In this document: piece after piece, positions 1 through 6,661 of the stretch | Position numbering within the stretch: position 1 is the first letter of the stretch | Layout of the letters: each line of letters opens with the position of its first letter | Assembly: GCA_013389125.1 (NCBI GenBank) | Contig: JACADX010000168.1 | Location: 1 to 17,225 of the forward strand | From: Parvularculaceae bacterium | Lineage (GTDB): Bacteria; Pseudomonadota; Alphaproteobacteria; Caulobacterales; Parvularculaceae | Direction of reading: 5' to 3' | Length of the DNA: 17,225 bases | The notes under the pieces: model-generated | Seen by the model: only the letters and a program-made list of their open reading frames with translations | What the model was told of the DNA's origin: nothing | Database searches by the model: none | Program-made: the position numbers and the translations under genes

Positions 1-362
1 CATCTGGCGGGGGGCTGGCATCCTCGACGCTTTCCTACGATCCCGCCGGGCGGCTCAAGAAGATCGCAGCGTCGGCGACGACGCAATTCCTCTATGACGG
101 CGATCAGGCGATCGCCGAATATGACAATGCGGGAACGACGCTTCTACGCCGCTTCGTGCCGGGGGCGGGCGCGGACGAGCCCCTCGTCTGGTACGAGGGC
201 TCGGGCCTCACGAACAAGAGCTGGATCGCCGCCGACGCGCGCGGCTCGGTTCTCGCCGTCATGAATTCCTCCGGCGCGGCGACGGCGAAGAACAAATACG
301 ACCCTTACGGCGTTCCGGCGCCGACAAACGGTGATCCCCCCGTTTTTAGCGAGGTTGGCTGA
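1..362 (+). pseudogene. RHS/YD-repeat protein, 3'-truncated fragment
   Basis: The reading frame is open from base 3, so the gene begins left of the window. It shows a YD-repeat segment (LSYDPAGRL), then FLYDGDQAIAEYD, RRFVPGAGADEPLVWYEG and the RHS-core-like stretch ADARGSVLAV...YDPYGVPAPTN. RHS proteins are large secreted or surface toxins and polymorphic wall proteins; in the family this stretch normally continues into a GRFQYTGQ-type motif and a variable C-terminal tip. Here homology stops after PAPTN (about base 329) and only an unrelated tail of about ten residues follows before TGA at 360-362. The gene thus looks broken, most simply by an insertion or rearrangement near base 330. The ATG at 156 is internal and not a real start. 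I am confident of the family and moderately confident that it is inactive. Confidence 0.8.
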
Positions 363-770
363 TAGACTTCACGCGGCGCATCCTTCGTAAGCCGTTGAAT
401 TTGTTCGACCCGCCACCGATCAAAAATCGGCATGACGACGGTTCGAGTTTTGGCCAAACATCCCTGTTGCAAAAGCATGTCTAAAATCATGGCCTTGACC
501 GCCGTCGCCGCTGCGAAAGTTCGATGACCGAAATGAAAGTCGAACCCAACTCCTAGCGGTGCGGTCCCGCGAGGCCTGCGCGGTCATTTTTCAATTTTCT
601 TCACGCCCTTCAACGACTTATGCGGAAAAGTGACCCAAACCCCGATTTGGGCAACATTTCGGGTCACAAAGGCCGAAAATTTGAGCGGATTTCGGTGGAC
701 TCACATGGACGCGCGTGCAATAGAAACAATGGGTTAGAGACGGCTGTAATCGTCTGTGTACCCCAAGTTT
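330..770. mobile_element. Non-coding interval, possible insertion-sequence remnant
   Basis: There is no convincing gene here, and the composition is visibly richer in A and T than the rest of the window. The sequence begins exactly where RHS homology ends, with GGTGATCCCCCCG, which resembles the terminal bases of some IS21-type elements as I remember them. A minus-strand open frame runs from about 583 to 305, but I recognise no family in it. Near 621-667 there are nested inverted repeats. No transposase and no matching terminal repeat at the right side is visible, so this may be an internally deleted element or simply island junk. The element family is a guess. Confidence 0.3.
630..667. repeat. 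Nested inverted repeats
   Basis: GTGACCC (630-636) pairs with GGGTCAC (661-667). Inside it, CCCAAA (634-639) pairs with TTTGGG (646-651) around a 6-base loop. The two pairings share bases 634-636, so they are alternative structures. The reverse complement of 621-636 reads GGGTCACTTTTCCGCA, which resembles repeats seen near the ends of IS21-like elements. That comparison is from memory. Confidence 0.45.
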
Positions 771-819
771 TCGACTCATAACCGCTAGGTTGGGGGTTCG
801 AGTCCCTCCGGGCCCACCA
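771..819 (+). tRNA. 3' fragment of a CAU-anticodon tRNA (tRNA-Ile2 or tRNA-Met type), att-site-like
   Basis: The sequence contains an anticodon-loop-like CTCATAA (anticodon CAT at 777-779), a variable region AGGT, a T arm with loop TTCGAGT closed by a five-pair stem with one G-T wobble, the 3' acceptor strand CGGGCCC, discriminator A, and encoded CCA ending at 819. CGACTCATAA followed by a CGCT-like stem resembles bacterial tRNA-Ile2 (lysidine-modified CAU). No matching 5' acceptor strand (GGGCCCG) or proper D arm exists 70-80 bases upstream, and the 5' side of the anticodon stem does not pair. It is therefore only a tRNA 3' half, the usual scar left when an integrase recombines into the 3' end of a tRNA gene. 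It is unlikely to yield a functional tRNA. Confidence 0.6.
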
Positions 820-839
820 GATCGCCGAGATTGTCGGTC

Positions 840-873
840 CCGCGGATCAAATCCGGACTGCGCTAATCCGCGG
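840..873. terminator. Stem-loop at the 3' end of the glycoside hydrolase gene
   Basis: CCGCGGAT (840-847) and ATCCGCGG (866-873) form a perfect 8-bp inverted repeat around an 18-base loop that contains the hydrolase stop codon. It could end minus-strand transcription before the tRNA fragment. No T-run follows on the minus strand, so a classical intrinsic terminator is not shown. Confidence 0.35.
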
Positions 874-2269
874 CGTTTGCAGCAGCGGCGACCAGCGACA
901 GCACGCCCGGCGCATCGACCGACATCTCGACGCGACGCCTGTCATCGGCGGCGATGACGCCGAGATTGCGGCTGGCGGCGGCGCCTTTCGGGGCGAAAGC
1001 GGCGCGATAGCGGCCCTTCGGCAGGCCCTCGATCGCGATCGGGCCGGCGCCGGCGGCAAGAACGAAGACTGCGTGCCGTCCGTCCCTGTTGCGGAACGCG
1101 ACCGCATCAACGCCCGGCGCCTCGGCTGCCGCATCGATGCGGACAGCGCCTTCGCGAACATTGCGGAATATCTCCGCCATGGCGGCGACGCCCGGCTTTA
1201 ATGCGACTTCGCCATTCGCGAATTCGAGAAGGTAGCCCGGCTTCGACTTGCCCGCCGCGTCCGCCTTCGCGGCGACGCCATAGCGTTGCCAGGCGCTTGC
1301 GCCGGCTTTGATGTCGGCGAAGAGATGCTCGGCGCGGCCTCCGACATATTCGAGCATCTCGATTGTCGCGCCGATCTTTTCAGCCTTCGCGGCGAGGCGC
1401 GGCAGCGCGCCGTCGGCGCGCGGACCGTCATATCGATGGTAGGAGACGACGCCGACGAGGTTCGCCGCCTGCGCATTGCGCGCAAGGCGATCGAGATAGT
1501 CGCCGGTCCTTGTCGCATGGGAAGTCGACGGCGCGACATAGGTCGGCCGGACGCCTCGGGACGAAAGCCGGGCGTCGAGCGCGACGATCGCATCGCCGAT
1601 CGCATCGCCGGACCAGTCGCGCGTATTGTCCGGTTCGAGAATGATTTCGACGAAGTCTGGGCTGAGGCCGTACTTGCGCGAAAGATGCTCAAGCGCCGCG
1701 TCGATCAGTTCCGCGTATTCCTCCGGGCGGCTTGCATGCGAAAGCGATCCCGCGAGCTTTGACCATCTGAAGTCGACGTAGCATAGATTCACGATCAGGC
1801 GCTCGCCGCGCGCCTCAAGCAGGCGCTTCATCGGCAAAGCGAGGTTTTCGACGTAATAATCAAGCGCGGCGAATTGCACGCCTGCAGGGTTCAAGGCGCG
1901 GGCGTCGCCATTATCATTTATTTTCTCGTAGAGATGGTCCTTGTAACGCTTATAGCCGATTTCGCCCGCGACGAATTTCGACCAGTAGTCGACAGGATTT
2001 TCAGCGCCGCTGGCGATTTCAAGCCTGATGCGGTTGACGCCGGCGTCCTCGACAAGCGCGCGGGCGATTTCTTCGCGATGGACAAGCCACGAGCCGTCGT
2101 AGCGGTCGTTCTCCTTGTCCATTTCCCAAAGGCGAGGGGTCGCTTCCCAGCCGCTCATCGTCTGATGCGTCCTCGAAGGGTCGACGATGACCCGCTTGTC
2201 ATCCGCCGCGGCGGAACAGCCCAGGGCGATGACGGCGAGGAGAGCCGGCGCGGCAAGACGTGATTCCAT
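863..2269 (-). CDS. Secreted or lipid-anchored glycoside hydrolase, GH30-like (clan GH-A)
   Basis: This 468-residue protein probably hydrolyses a polysaccharide outside the cytoplasm. The chosen ATG at 2269 gives a hydrophobic leader (residues 6-17) ending in IALGC at Cys18, which could be a lipoprotein cleavage site although the -3 residue is atypical; otherwise it is a Sec signal ending near AAADD. An upstream in-frame ATG at 2395 would add 42 uncharged, non-leader-like residues and overlaps a promoter candidate, so I reject it. After the leader, QTMSGWEATPRLWE (36-49) resembles the opening strand of GH30 proteins. IILEPDN (209-215) supplies the acid/base Glu212, and IEMLEYVG (303-310) offers the nucleophile, Glu307 or Glu304. 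The last 100 residues look like a small beta-domain, as in GH30. It is divergent from the glycan-building operon, which suggests trimming or turnover of that polymer. The substrate cannot be read from the sequence; GH39 or GH5 membership is possible. Confidence 0.75.
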   Translation of the reverse strand: MESRLAAPALLAVIALGCSAAADDKRVIVDPSRTHQTMSGWEATPRLWEMDKENDRYDGSWLVHREEIARALVEDAGVNRIRLEIASGAENPVDYWSKFVAGEIGYKRYKDHLYEKINDNGDARALNPAGVQFAALDYYVENLALPMKRLLEARGERLIVNLCYVDFRWSKLAGSLSHASRPEEYAELIDAALEHLSRKYGLSPDFVEIILEPDNTRDWSGDAIGDAIVALDARLSSRGVRPTYVAPSTSHATRTGDYLDRLARNAQAANLVGVVSYHRYDGPRADGALPRLAAKAEKIGATIEMLEYVGGRAEHLFADIKAGASAWQRYGVAAKADAAGKSKPGYLLEFANGEVALKPGVAAMAEIFRNVREGAVRIDAAAEAPGVDAVAFRNRDGRHAVFVLAAGAGPIAIEGLPKGRYRAAFAPKGAAASRNLGVIAADDRRRVEMSVDAPGVLSLVAAAANAAD

Positions 2270-2365
2270 GGCCGATCCCAATTTGGCGCAACGCGATTTC
2301 GTCGACGGACGTTCGATGTCGGCCGCCTGTCCGGCGAGGGCGCCGCCGGCGAAGTTTGGCCTACC

Positions 2366-2395
2366 ATTTTGCGCAACGGCCGTTAACACCGTCAA
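2366..2395 (-). promoter_or_regulatory. Candidate sigma-70-type promoter for the glycoside hydrolase
   Basis: On the minus strand TTGACG (2395-2390) is followed 18 bases later by CAAAAT (2371-2366), a five-of-six -35 and a four-of-six -10. Transcription would begin near 2359, giving a leader of about 90 bases before the ATG at 2269. The palindrome AACGGCCGTT lies inside the spacer. Such matches occur by chance, so support is weak. Confidence 0.3.
2375..2384. promoter_or_regulatory. Palindrome AACGGCCGTT, possible operator
   Basis: This is a perfect 10-bp palindrome in the divergent region. It sits within the spacer of the candidate hydrolase promoter and about 75 bp upstream of the sigma-54 -24 element, a distance typical of activator sites. 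A second palindrome, GGTTAACC, is at 2417-2424, followed by AACCTT/AAGGTT arms at 2421-2440. Binding by any regulator is inference. Confidence 0.25.
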
Positions 2396-2455
2396 AACCC
2401 GCCGTCGCGGCGTTCCGGTTAACCTTTGCAGGCGAAGGTTCCGCGGCTCGGCGCT

Positions 2456-2471
2456 TGGCCGATTCCTTGCT
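2456..2471 (+). promoter_or_regulatory. Sigma-54 (-24/-12) promoter of block A
   Basis: TGGCCG, five bases, then TTGCT. The GG (2457-2458) and GC (2469-2470) sit exactly 12 bases apart, as RpoN promoters require. Transcription would start near 2482, leaving a leader of about 26 bases before the GT2 start at 2508. The same architecture recurs before blocks B and C, which is the main reason to believe it. Confidence 0.65.
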
Positions 2472-2507
2472 TTCGACGGGCGTCATTGACCTTCACGAGC
2501 AAATTGG

Positions 2508-3431
2508 ATGAACAAGCCCGCTGAATTGTCGTCGAAGCGGATTTCGGGATCACGCCTCATGCAAAAGGAACTGGCGATCGTCGTTCCCGCCTTTAATGAG
2601 GCGAAGGCGATCGGCGCGACGATCGCTGCGCTCAAGGCGATGCTGGCGCGGACCGGGATCGACGGCGAAATCGTCGTCGTCGACGACGGCTCCAAGGACG
2701 GCACGGGCGATGCGGCCGAGGCGGCCGGCGTGCGGGTGATCCGGCAGGAGGAGAATTCCGGCTATGGCTATGCGCTGAAGACAGGCATCGCCGCAACGCA
2801 ATCGAAGTTCGTGGCGATCATCGACGCCGACGGCACCTATCCGGTCGACAAGATCCCTGAAATGCTCGAACTCTGCCGCAATGCGGACATGGTGGTCGGC
2901 GACCGCGGCGCCGACATGAAAAACGTGCCGCTCATCAGACGCCCGCCGAAATGGGTCCTCAATACGCTCGCGAACGTGCTGGCGCGGCGGAAGATTCCGG
3001 ACCTCAATTCGGGCCTTCGTGTCTTCAAGCGCGATTCGCTCGAACGGTTCGTTCAGCTTCTGCCGGACGGTTTTTCGTTTACGACGACGATCACGCTGTC
3101 GATGATGTGCTCGAACCTGCGCGTCGTCTATACGCCCATCGCGTACTCAAAGCGCGTCGGCCAGTCCTCGATGAAGCCGACGGCCTTCTTCACCTTCATT
3201 CTCCTCGTTCTCCGGATCATCGTGTTCTTTCAGCCGCTGCGCGTCTTCATGCCGCTCGGCGGCGTGCTGTTCCTTCTCGGAATGGCGAAAGTCGTCTACG
3301 ATTTCACCAAGATGAACCTTTCGGAAAGTGCGATCTTCGCCTTGCTCGCCGCCCTTGTCGTTTGGTCGCTCGGTCTGATCGCCGACATGATCTCCCGCCT
3401 TCATTTGCGTCCGCGACCGCACAGCGACTGA
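2508..3431 (+). CDS. GT2 family glycosyltransferase, polyprenyl-phosphate sugar transferase type
   Basis: This 307-residue protein resembles dolichol-phosphate-mannose synthase-like enzymes, which move a hexose from a nucleotide sugar to a polyprenyl phosphate on the cytoplasmic membrane face. The GT-A fold is evident: IVVPAFNEAKAIG (24-36), IVVVDDGSKDGT (55-66) and the metal-binding DAD at 106-108 (IIDADGTYP). NSGLRVFKRD (167-176) and FSFTTTITL (189-197) are typical of this subgroup. Two or three membrane segments follow (about 225-265 and 275-296). I chose ATG 2508, just downstream of the predicted sigma-54 start; Met18 (2559) is an alternative that begins right before the catalytic domain. 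It is the first gene of block A and ends one base before the next gene. Its lipid-linked sugar could feed the GT39-type enzymes encoded downstream. Sugar identity is unknown. Confidence 0.88.
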   Translation: MNKPAELSSKRISGSRLMQKELAIVVPAFNEAKAIGATIAALKAMLARTGIDGEIVVVDDGSKDGTGDAAEAAGVRVIRQEENSGYGYALKTGIAATQSKFVAIIDADGTYPVDKIPEMLELCRNADMVVGDRGADMKNVPLIRRPPKWVLNTLANVLARRKIPDLNSGLRVFKRDSLERFVQLLPDGFSFTTTITLSMMCSNLRVVYTPIAYSKRVGQSSMKPTAFFTFILLVLRIIVFFQPLRVFMPLGGVLFLLGMAKVVYDFTKMNLSESAIFALLAALVVWSLGLIADMISRLHLRPRPHSD

Positions 3432-3432
3432 C

Positions 3433-4413
3433 ATGGCTGAATCGCCCGCAACGCCGCCAGGGAAAAAAAGCCGGGCGACCGGCTTTCTTCGCATTGGCGT
3501 CTCGGCGCTGGTCCTTGCCGCCCTGCTGCGATTCGCCCCTGTCGAGGCGATCGTCGCGCAAATCGCGCGGTTGTCGCCGTCGCTCTGGCTCGGCGTATTT
3601 GTCGCATTTCTCGCAGGTCATGCGCTGTCCGCAGCGAAATGGCGATGGATGATCGGGGCGTCCGTCCCGTACCCGCGCGCGCTCAAAGCCCATTTCGCCG
3701 GCCTTGCGGCGAACCTCGCGCTTCCGGGCGTCGCCGGCGGCGATATCGTGCGGGCTGGTCTTGTGATGAAGGGATCAGGGCGCAAGACGGCGCTCGCGGT
3801 CGGTTCGCTTGCCGACCGGCTGATCGATACGGCCTCGTTGACCGTCATCGCGGCGGTCGGCGCGTTTTGGCTTGGCGCGCGCGGCGGCGTCGATCCGGCG
3901 GCGCTTTCCCTTGCGGCCGCGACGGCGATTGGCGTCGGCGTCGGCGGCGTCGCGCTTATCGGTCCGATTTCGCGCCTCCTGAGGAAAAGCGCGCCGGGCG
4001 GCAAGATCGGCGTCGTCCTTTCCGATGTCGCCGATGCGCTTGAAGAACTTGCACGGCGGCCGGCGGCGCTTTTCGGATGCGCGCTCATTTCATTCGGCGT
4101 GCAGTTCGGGTTCGCGGTTCTAAACGCGCTCATCGCTCAAAATCTCGGCGCTGGAACATCAATCGCATCCTGGGTTTTCGCCTGGCCGCTGGCGAAACTC
4201 GTTGCGACGCTGCCGATCAGCTTCGGGGGGCTTGGCGTACGCGAGGCGAGTCTTGCGGGATTGATGGCGCCGCTCGGCTATCCGGCTGCGGGCGTCGTCG
4301 CGGCCTCGCTCGCATGGCAGACAATTCAATACGCGGCGGGCGGTCTTGGCGCGCTTGCGCAAGGGCTAAGCAAGTCCGACGCGCCGGAGCCGGCGGAGGC
4401 CCATCGTGGCTGA
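3433..4413 (+). CDS. LPG-synthase TM-region / UPF0104 family membrane protein
   Basis: This 326-residue polytopic protein has about eight hydrophobic segments starting near residue 20. It carries hallmarks of the lysylphosphatidylglycerol-synthase transmembrane family (the membrane part of MprF, also YbhN- and AglD-like): GHALSAAKWRWM (62-73), NLALPGVAGGDIVRAG (94-109), ADRLIDT (126-132) and the C-terminal ISFGGLGVREASL. The soluble aminoacyl-transferase domain of MprF is absent. Family members beside GT2 genes are thought to help with lipid-linked sugar transfer or flipping. It starts one base after the GT2 stop and its end overlaps the next gene by 8 bases, so translation is probably coupled. 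The exact function is unproven. Confidence 0.85.
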   Translation: MAESPATPPGKKSRATGFLRIGVSALVLAALLRFAPVEAIVAQIARLSPSLWLGVFVAFLAGHALSAAKWRWMIGASVPYPRALKAHFAGLAANLALPGVAGGDIVRAGLVMKGSGRKTALAVGSLADRLIDTASLTVIAAVGAFWLGARGGVDPAALSLAAATAIGVGVGGVALIGPISRLLRKSAPGGKIGVVLSDVADALEELARRPAALFGCALISFGVQFGFAVLNALIAQNLGAGTSIASWVFAWPLAKLVATLPISFGGLGVREASLAGLMAPLGYPAAGVVAASLAWQTIQYAAGGLGALAQGLSKSDAPEPAEAHRG

Positions 4414-5869
4414 CGCGCAAGCCCTGGCTGAAATGCGACTCGAGAGCGTCAAGCCGCGCCCGAAAGTCGCCGTGCTCGGCGGCGGGCCGGCGGGCCTTGG
4501 CGCGGCATGGCGACTCTCGACCGAAGGCAAGGCGGCCGTCGACCTCTTTGAGGCGGGCCCAAGGGTCGGCGGCAACGCCGCGAGCTTTGAAGCCGACGGC
4601 GTCATGTGCGATTTTGGCAGCCACCGCCTGCACCCGGCGTCCGACCCCAAGATCCTCGCCGACATCAAGGCGCTGCTCGGCGATGATCTCCTCTTGCGCC
4701 CGCGCCACGGCCGGATTCGGCTGAAGGACTCCTGGATCCACTTTCCGCTGAAGCCGATCGATCTTGCGACGCGCCTGCCGACGGGGTTCGCCGCCAGTCT
4801 CTTCATCGACGCCGCGACAGCGAAACTTCGCGCGCCGAAACCGGAAATCGAAACCTTCGGCTCAGTGCTGCTCGGCGGCCTCGGGCGGACGATGTGCGAG
4901 AGCTTCTACTTTCCTTACATGAAGAAGCTCTGGGGCCTTGGTCCCGACGACCTTGCGCCGACGCTCGCGCGTCGCCGGGTGTCTGGCAGTTCGCTGCCGA
5001 AACTGTTGGCCAAAATTCTCAGATCGTTGCCGGGCCTTAAATCCGAAACGACCGGCAAGTTCTATTATCCGCGCCGCGGCTTTGGAGCGATATCGGAACG
5101 CCTCGCCGCGGCCGCGCGCGAGGCGGGCGCGAATATCCGTCTCAATGCGCGCGTCGAGGGGATCGAGATCGCCGACAATCGCGTTCGTTCGATCGAGATC
5201 AAGGACGGCGCCGCCATCGAACGGGTGAAAGTCGACGCGGTCTGGTCGACGCTGCCATTGACGACGCTCGTGCGCGCCGCGGGGGACGCGGCGCCCGAGT
5301 CGGTAAGGACCGCCGCGAATGCGATGCGCTATCGCGGCATGATTCTCGTCTATCTCGTTCTTGAGACGGATCAGTACACGGAATTCGATGCGCATTACTT
5401 TCCGGAGCTGTCGATCCCGATCTCGCGTCTTTCAGAGCCGAAGAATTACGCCGCGTCGGCGGAGCCCGAAGGCCTGACCGTCCTTTGCGCCGAGCTGCCG
5501 AGCGATCCGGGCGACGCTTATTGGCCGATGGACGACGACGCCCTCGGCTGCGCGCTTTACGCCTGGCTCGGCGCGGCCGGGCTGCCGCAATCGGCGAAGA
5601 TCAAGCGCGCGTTCACGCGCCGCCTGCCTTTCGCCTATCCCGTCTACGACCGCGACTTTGAACGACGCTTTGCGACGCTCGACGACTGGATTTCCGGCGT
5701 CGAGGGCCTCCTGACTTTCGGCCGGCAGGGCCTTTTCGCGCACGACAATACGCACCACGCGCTGGCGATGGCTTACGCCGCCGCCGACTGCCTTGAGGCG
5801 GGCGTCTTCGACAAGACGAAGTGGTCGCGGTATCGGGAAGAATTTCAGACGCATGTGGTCGAGGATTGA
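4406..5869 (+). CDS. FAD-dependent amine-oxidase / protoporphyrinogen-oxidase-like oxidoreductase
   Basis: This is a 487-residue flavoprotein. A Rossmann FAD motif, VLGGGPAGLGAAWRL (23-37), is followed by the acidic ribose-binding end DLFEAG (46-51), then VGGNAASF. FGSHRLHP matches the second region seen in protoporphyrinogen-oxidase and UDP-galactopyranose-mutase-like proteins. YYPRRGFGAISERLAA and the C-terminal FGRQGLFAHDN (FAD closure) complete the fold. The start is GTG at 4406, supported by a strong GGAGG at 4395-4399 and an 8-base overlap with the preceding gene; ATG 4433 is a poorer alternative. In glycan clusters such proteins are usually annotated only as FAD-dependent oxidoreductases. 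Here it could oxidise or ring-contract a nucleotide sugar, or act on a lipid carrier. I do not assign it to haem synthesis, given the context. Confidence 0.8.
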   Translation: MADAQALAEMRLESVKPRPKVAVLGGGPAGLGAAWRLSTEGKAAVDLFEAGPRVGGNAASFEADGVMCDFGSHRLHPASDPKILADIKALLGDDLLLRPRHGRIRLKDSWIHFPLKPIDLATRLPTGFAASLFIDAATAKLRAPKPEIETFGSVLLGGLGRTMCESFYFPYMKKLWGLGPDDLAPTLARRRVSGSSLPKLLAKILRSLPGLKSETTGKFYYPRRGFGAISERLAAAAREAGANIRLNARVEGIEIADNRVRSIEIKDGAAIERVKVDAVWSTLPLTTLVRAAGDAAPESVRTAANAMRYRGMILVYLVLETDQYTEFDAHYFPELSIPISRLSEPKNYAASAEPEGLTVLCAELPSDPGDAYWPMDDDALGCALYAWLGAAGLPQSAKIKRAFTRRLPFAYPVYDRDFERRFATLDDWISGVEGLLTFGRQGLFAHDNTHHALAMAYAAADCLEAGVFDKTKWSRYREEFQTHVVED

Positions 5870-5870
5870 G

Positions 5871-6650
5871 ATGATGAGCGGGGACATCGCATCCGCGCCG
5901 ATCCTCACCTACCACTCGATCTCGAACGCGCCGGGACCGACCAGCATTCCGCCCGCCGTCTTCGCGGCGCAAATGGACGCAGTCGCGGAAAGCGGCGTCG
6001 CCGTCGCAGGCCTTGACGCGATCGAACGTTGGCTCGAGGGAAAAGAGCGGTTCTCCCGCCGCACAATCGCCATCACCTTTGATGACGCGTTCGAGGATTT
6101 CGCCGCGGCGGCGTTCCCGATCCTCAAGAAGCGCGGCTTTCGCGCCACGGTGTTTGCGCCGACCGCCCGCTTGGGCGGCGCGGAGAACTGGAGCGGCGCG
6201 AACGCTGCGCCGCGTCGCCTGATGGACTGGGCGACGGTGCGCGCGCTCGCCGCTGAAGGGGTCGATTTCGGATCGCATGCGCGCACGCATCCTGACCTGA
6301 CGACGCTCGGCGGCGCGGCGCTTGAAGAGGAGCTTTCCGGCAGTCGCCGCGATCTCGAAGATCAGATCGGCAGGGCCGTCCGGCATTTCGCGCCGCCCTA
6401 CGGCCGCAGCAATTCCGCCGTCCGCGAGGCGATCGCCCGGCATTATTCGCTTTCCGCCGGCGTCAGGCTCGGGGAAGCGCGACACTCCTCGCCGATCTTC
6501 GACCTGCCGCGCATTGAAATGCACTACTATCGGAACATCGGCCTATGGCGGGGCTTCCTTGAGGGGCGCGGCGGCGTCTATCTCCAGTCGCGACGCGCCG
6601 CCCGCAGCATCCGCAATGCGGCGTTCCGGGCGTTCGGACAAGGAGCCTGA
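5871..6650 (+). CDS. Polysaccharide deacetylase, NodB / CE4 type
   Basis: This protein of about 259 residues is predicted to remove N- or O-acetyl groups from a sugar polymer or lipid-linked glycan. CE4 motifs appear in order: ILTYHSI (11-17), the catalytic-base motif TFDD (69-72), the metal ligands in SHARTH (His136 and His140; the family norm is HxxxH), and APPYGR (174-179), matching motif 3. There is no clear signal peptide, which would place it in the cytoplasm or leave it loosely associated with the membrane. ATG 5871 and ATG 5874 both follow GAGG at 5861-5864; a longer open frame from 5793 overlaps the FAD gene by 77 bases and lacks support. It begins one base after that gene's stop, so it is part of block A. 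Confidence 0.87.
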   Translation: MMSGDIASAPILTYHSISNAPGPTSIPPAVFAAQMDAVAESGVAVAGLDAIERWLEGKERFSRRTIAITFDDAFEDFAAAAFPILKKRGFRATVFAPTARLGGAENWSGANAAPRRLMDWATVRALAAEGVDFGSHARTHPDLTTLGGAALEEELSGSRRDLEDQIGRAVRHFAPPYGRSNSAVREAIARHYSLSAGVRLGEARHSSPIFDLPRIEMHYYRNIGLWRGFLEGRGGVYLQSRRAARSIRNAAFRAFGQGA

Positions 6651-6661
6651 CAGGAATCGAT

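Noticed and set aside
305..583. A minus-strand protein gene in the left non-coding interval.
   Set aside because: The frame is open but I recognise no family, see no good ribosome site, and it overlaps the end of the RHS frame; it is better treated as part of the mobile-element remnant.
735..819. A complete tRNA gene ending at the CCA at 819.
   Set aside because: GGTTAGAG at 732-739 looks like a D arm, and AGACG/CGTCT near 738-755 can pair, but no 5' acceptor strand matches CGGGCCC and the spacing is wrong, so only the 3' half is supported.
2357..2372. A fourth sigma-54 site, TGGCCT...TTTGC.
   Set aside because: GG and GC are 13 bases apart instead of 12; RpoN promoters tolerate almost no spacing change.
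2270..2395. A longer N-terminus for the glycoside hydrolase starting at 2395.
   Set aside because: The extra 42 residues would bury the signal peptide and overlap a promoter candidate and a palindrome; the ATG at 2269 starts directly with a leader.
5793..5870. A start at 5793 for the deacetylase.
   Set aside because: It would overlap the FAD gene by 77 bases and add a very basic tail; ATG 5871 or 5874 follows a GAGG directly after the preceding stop.
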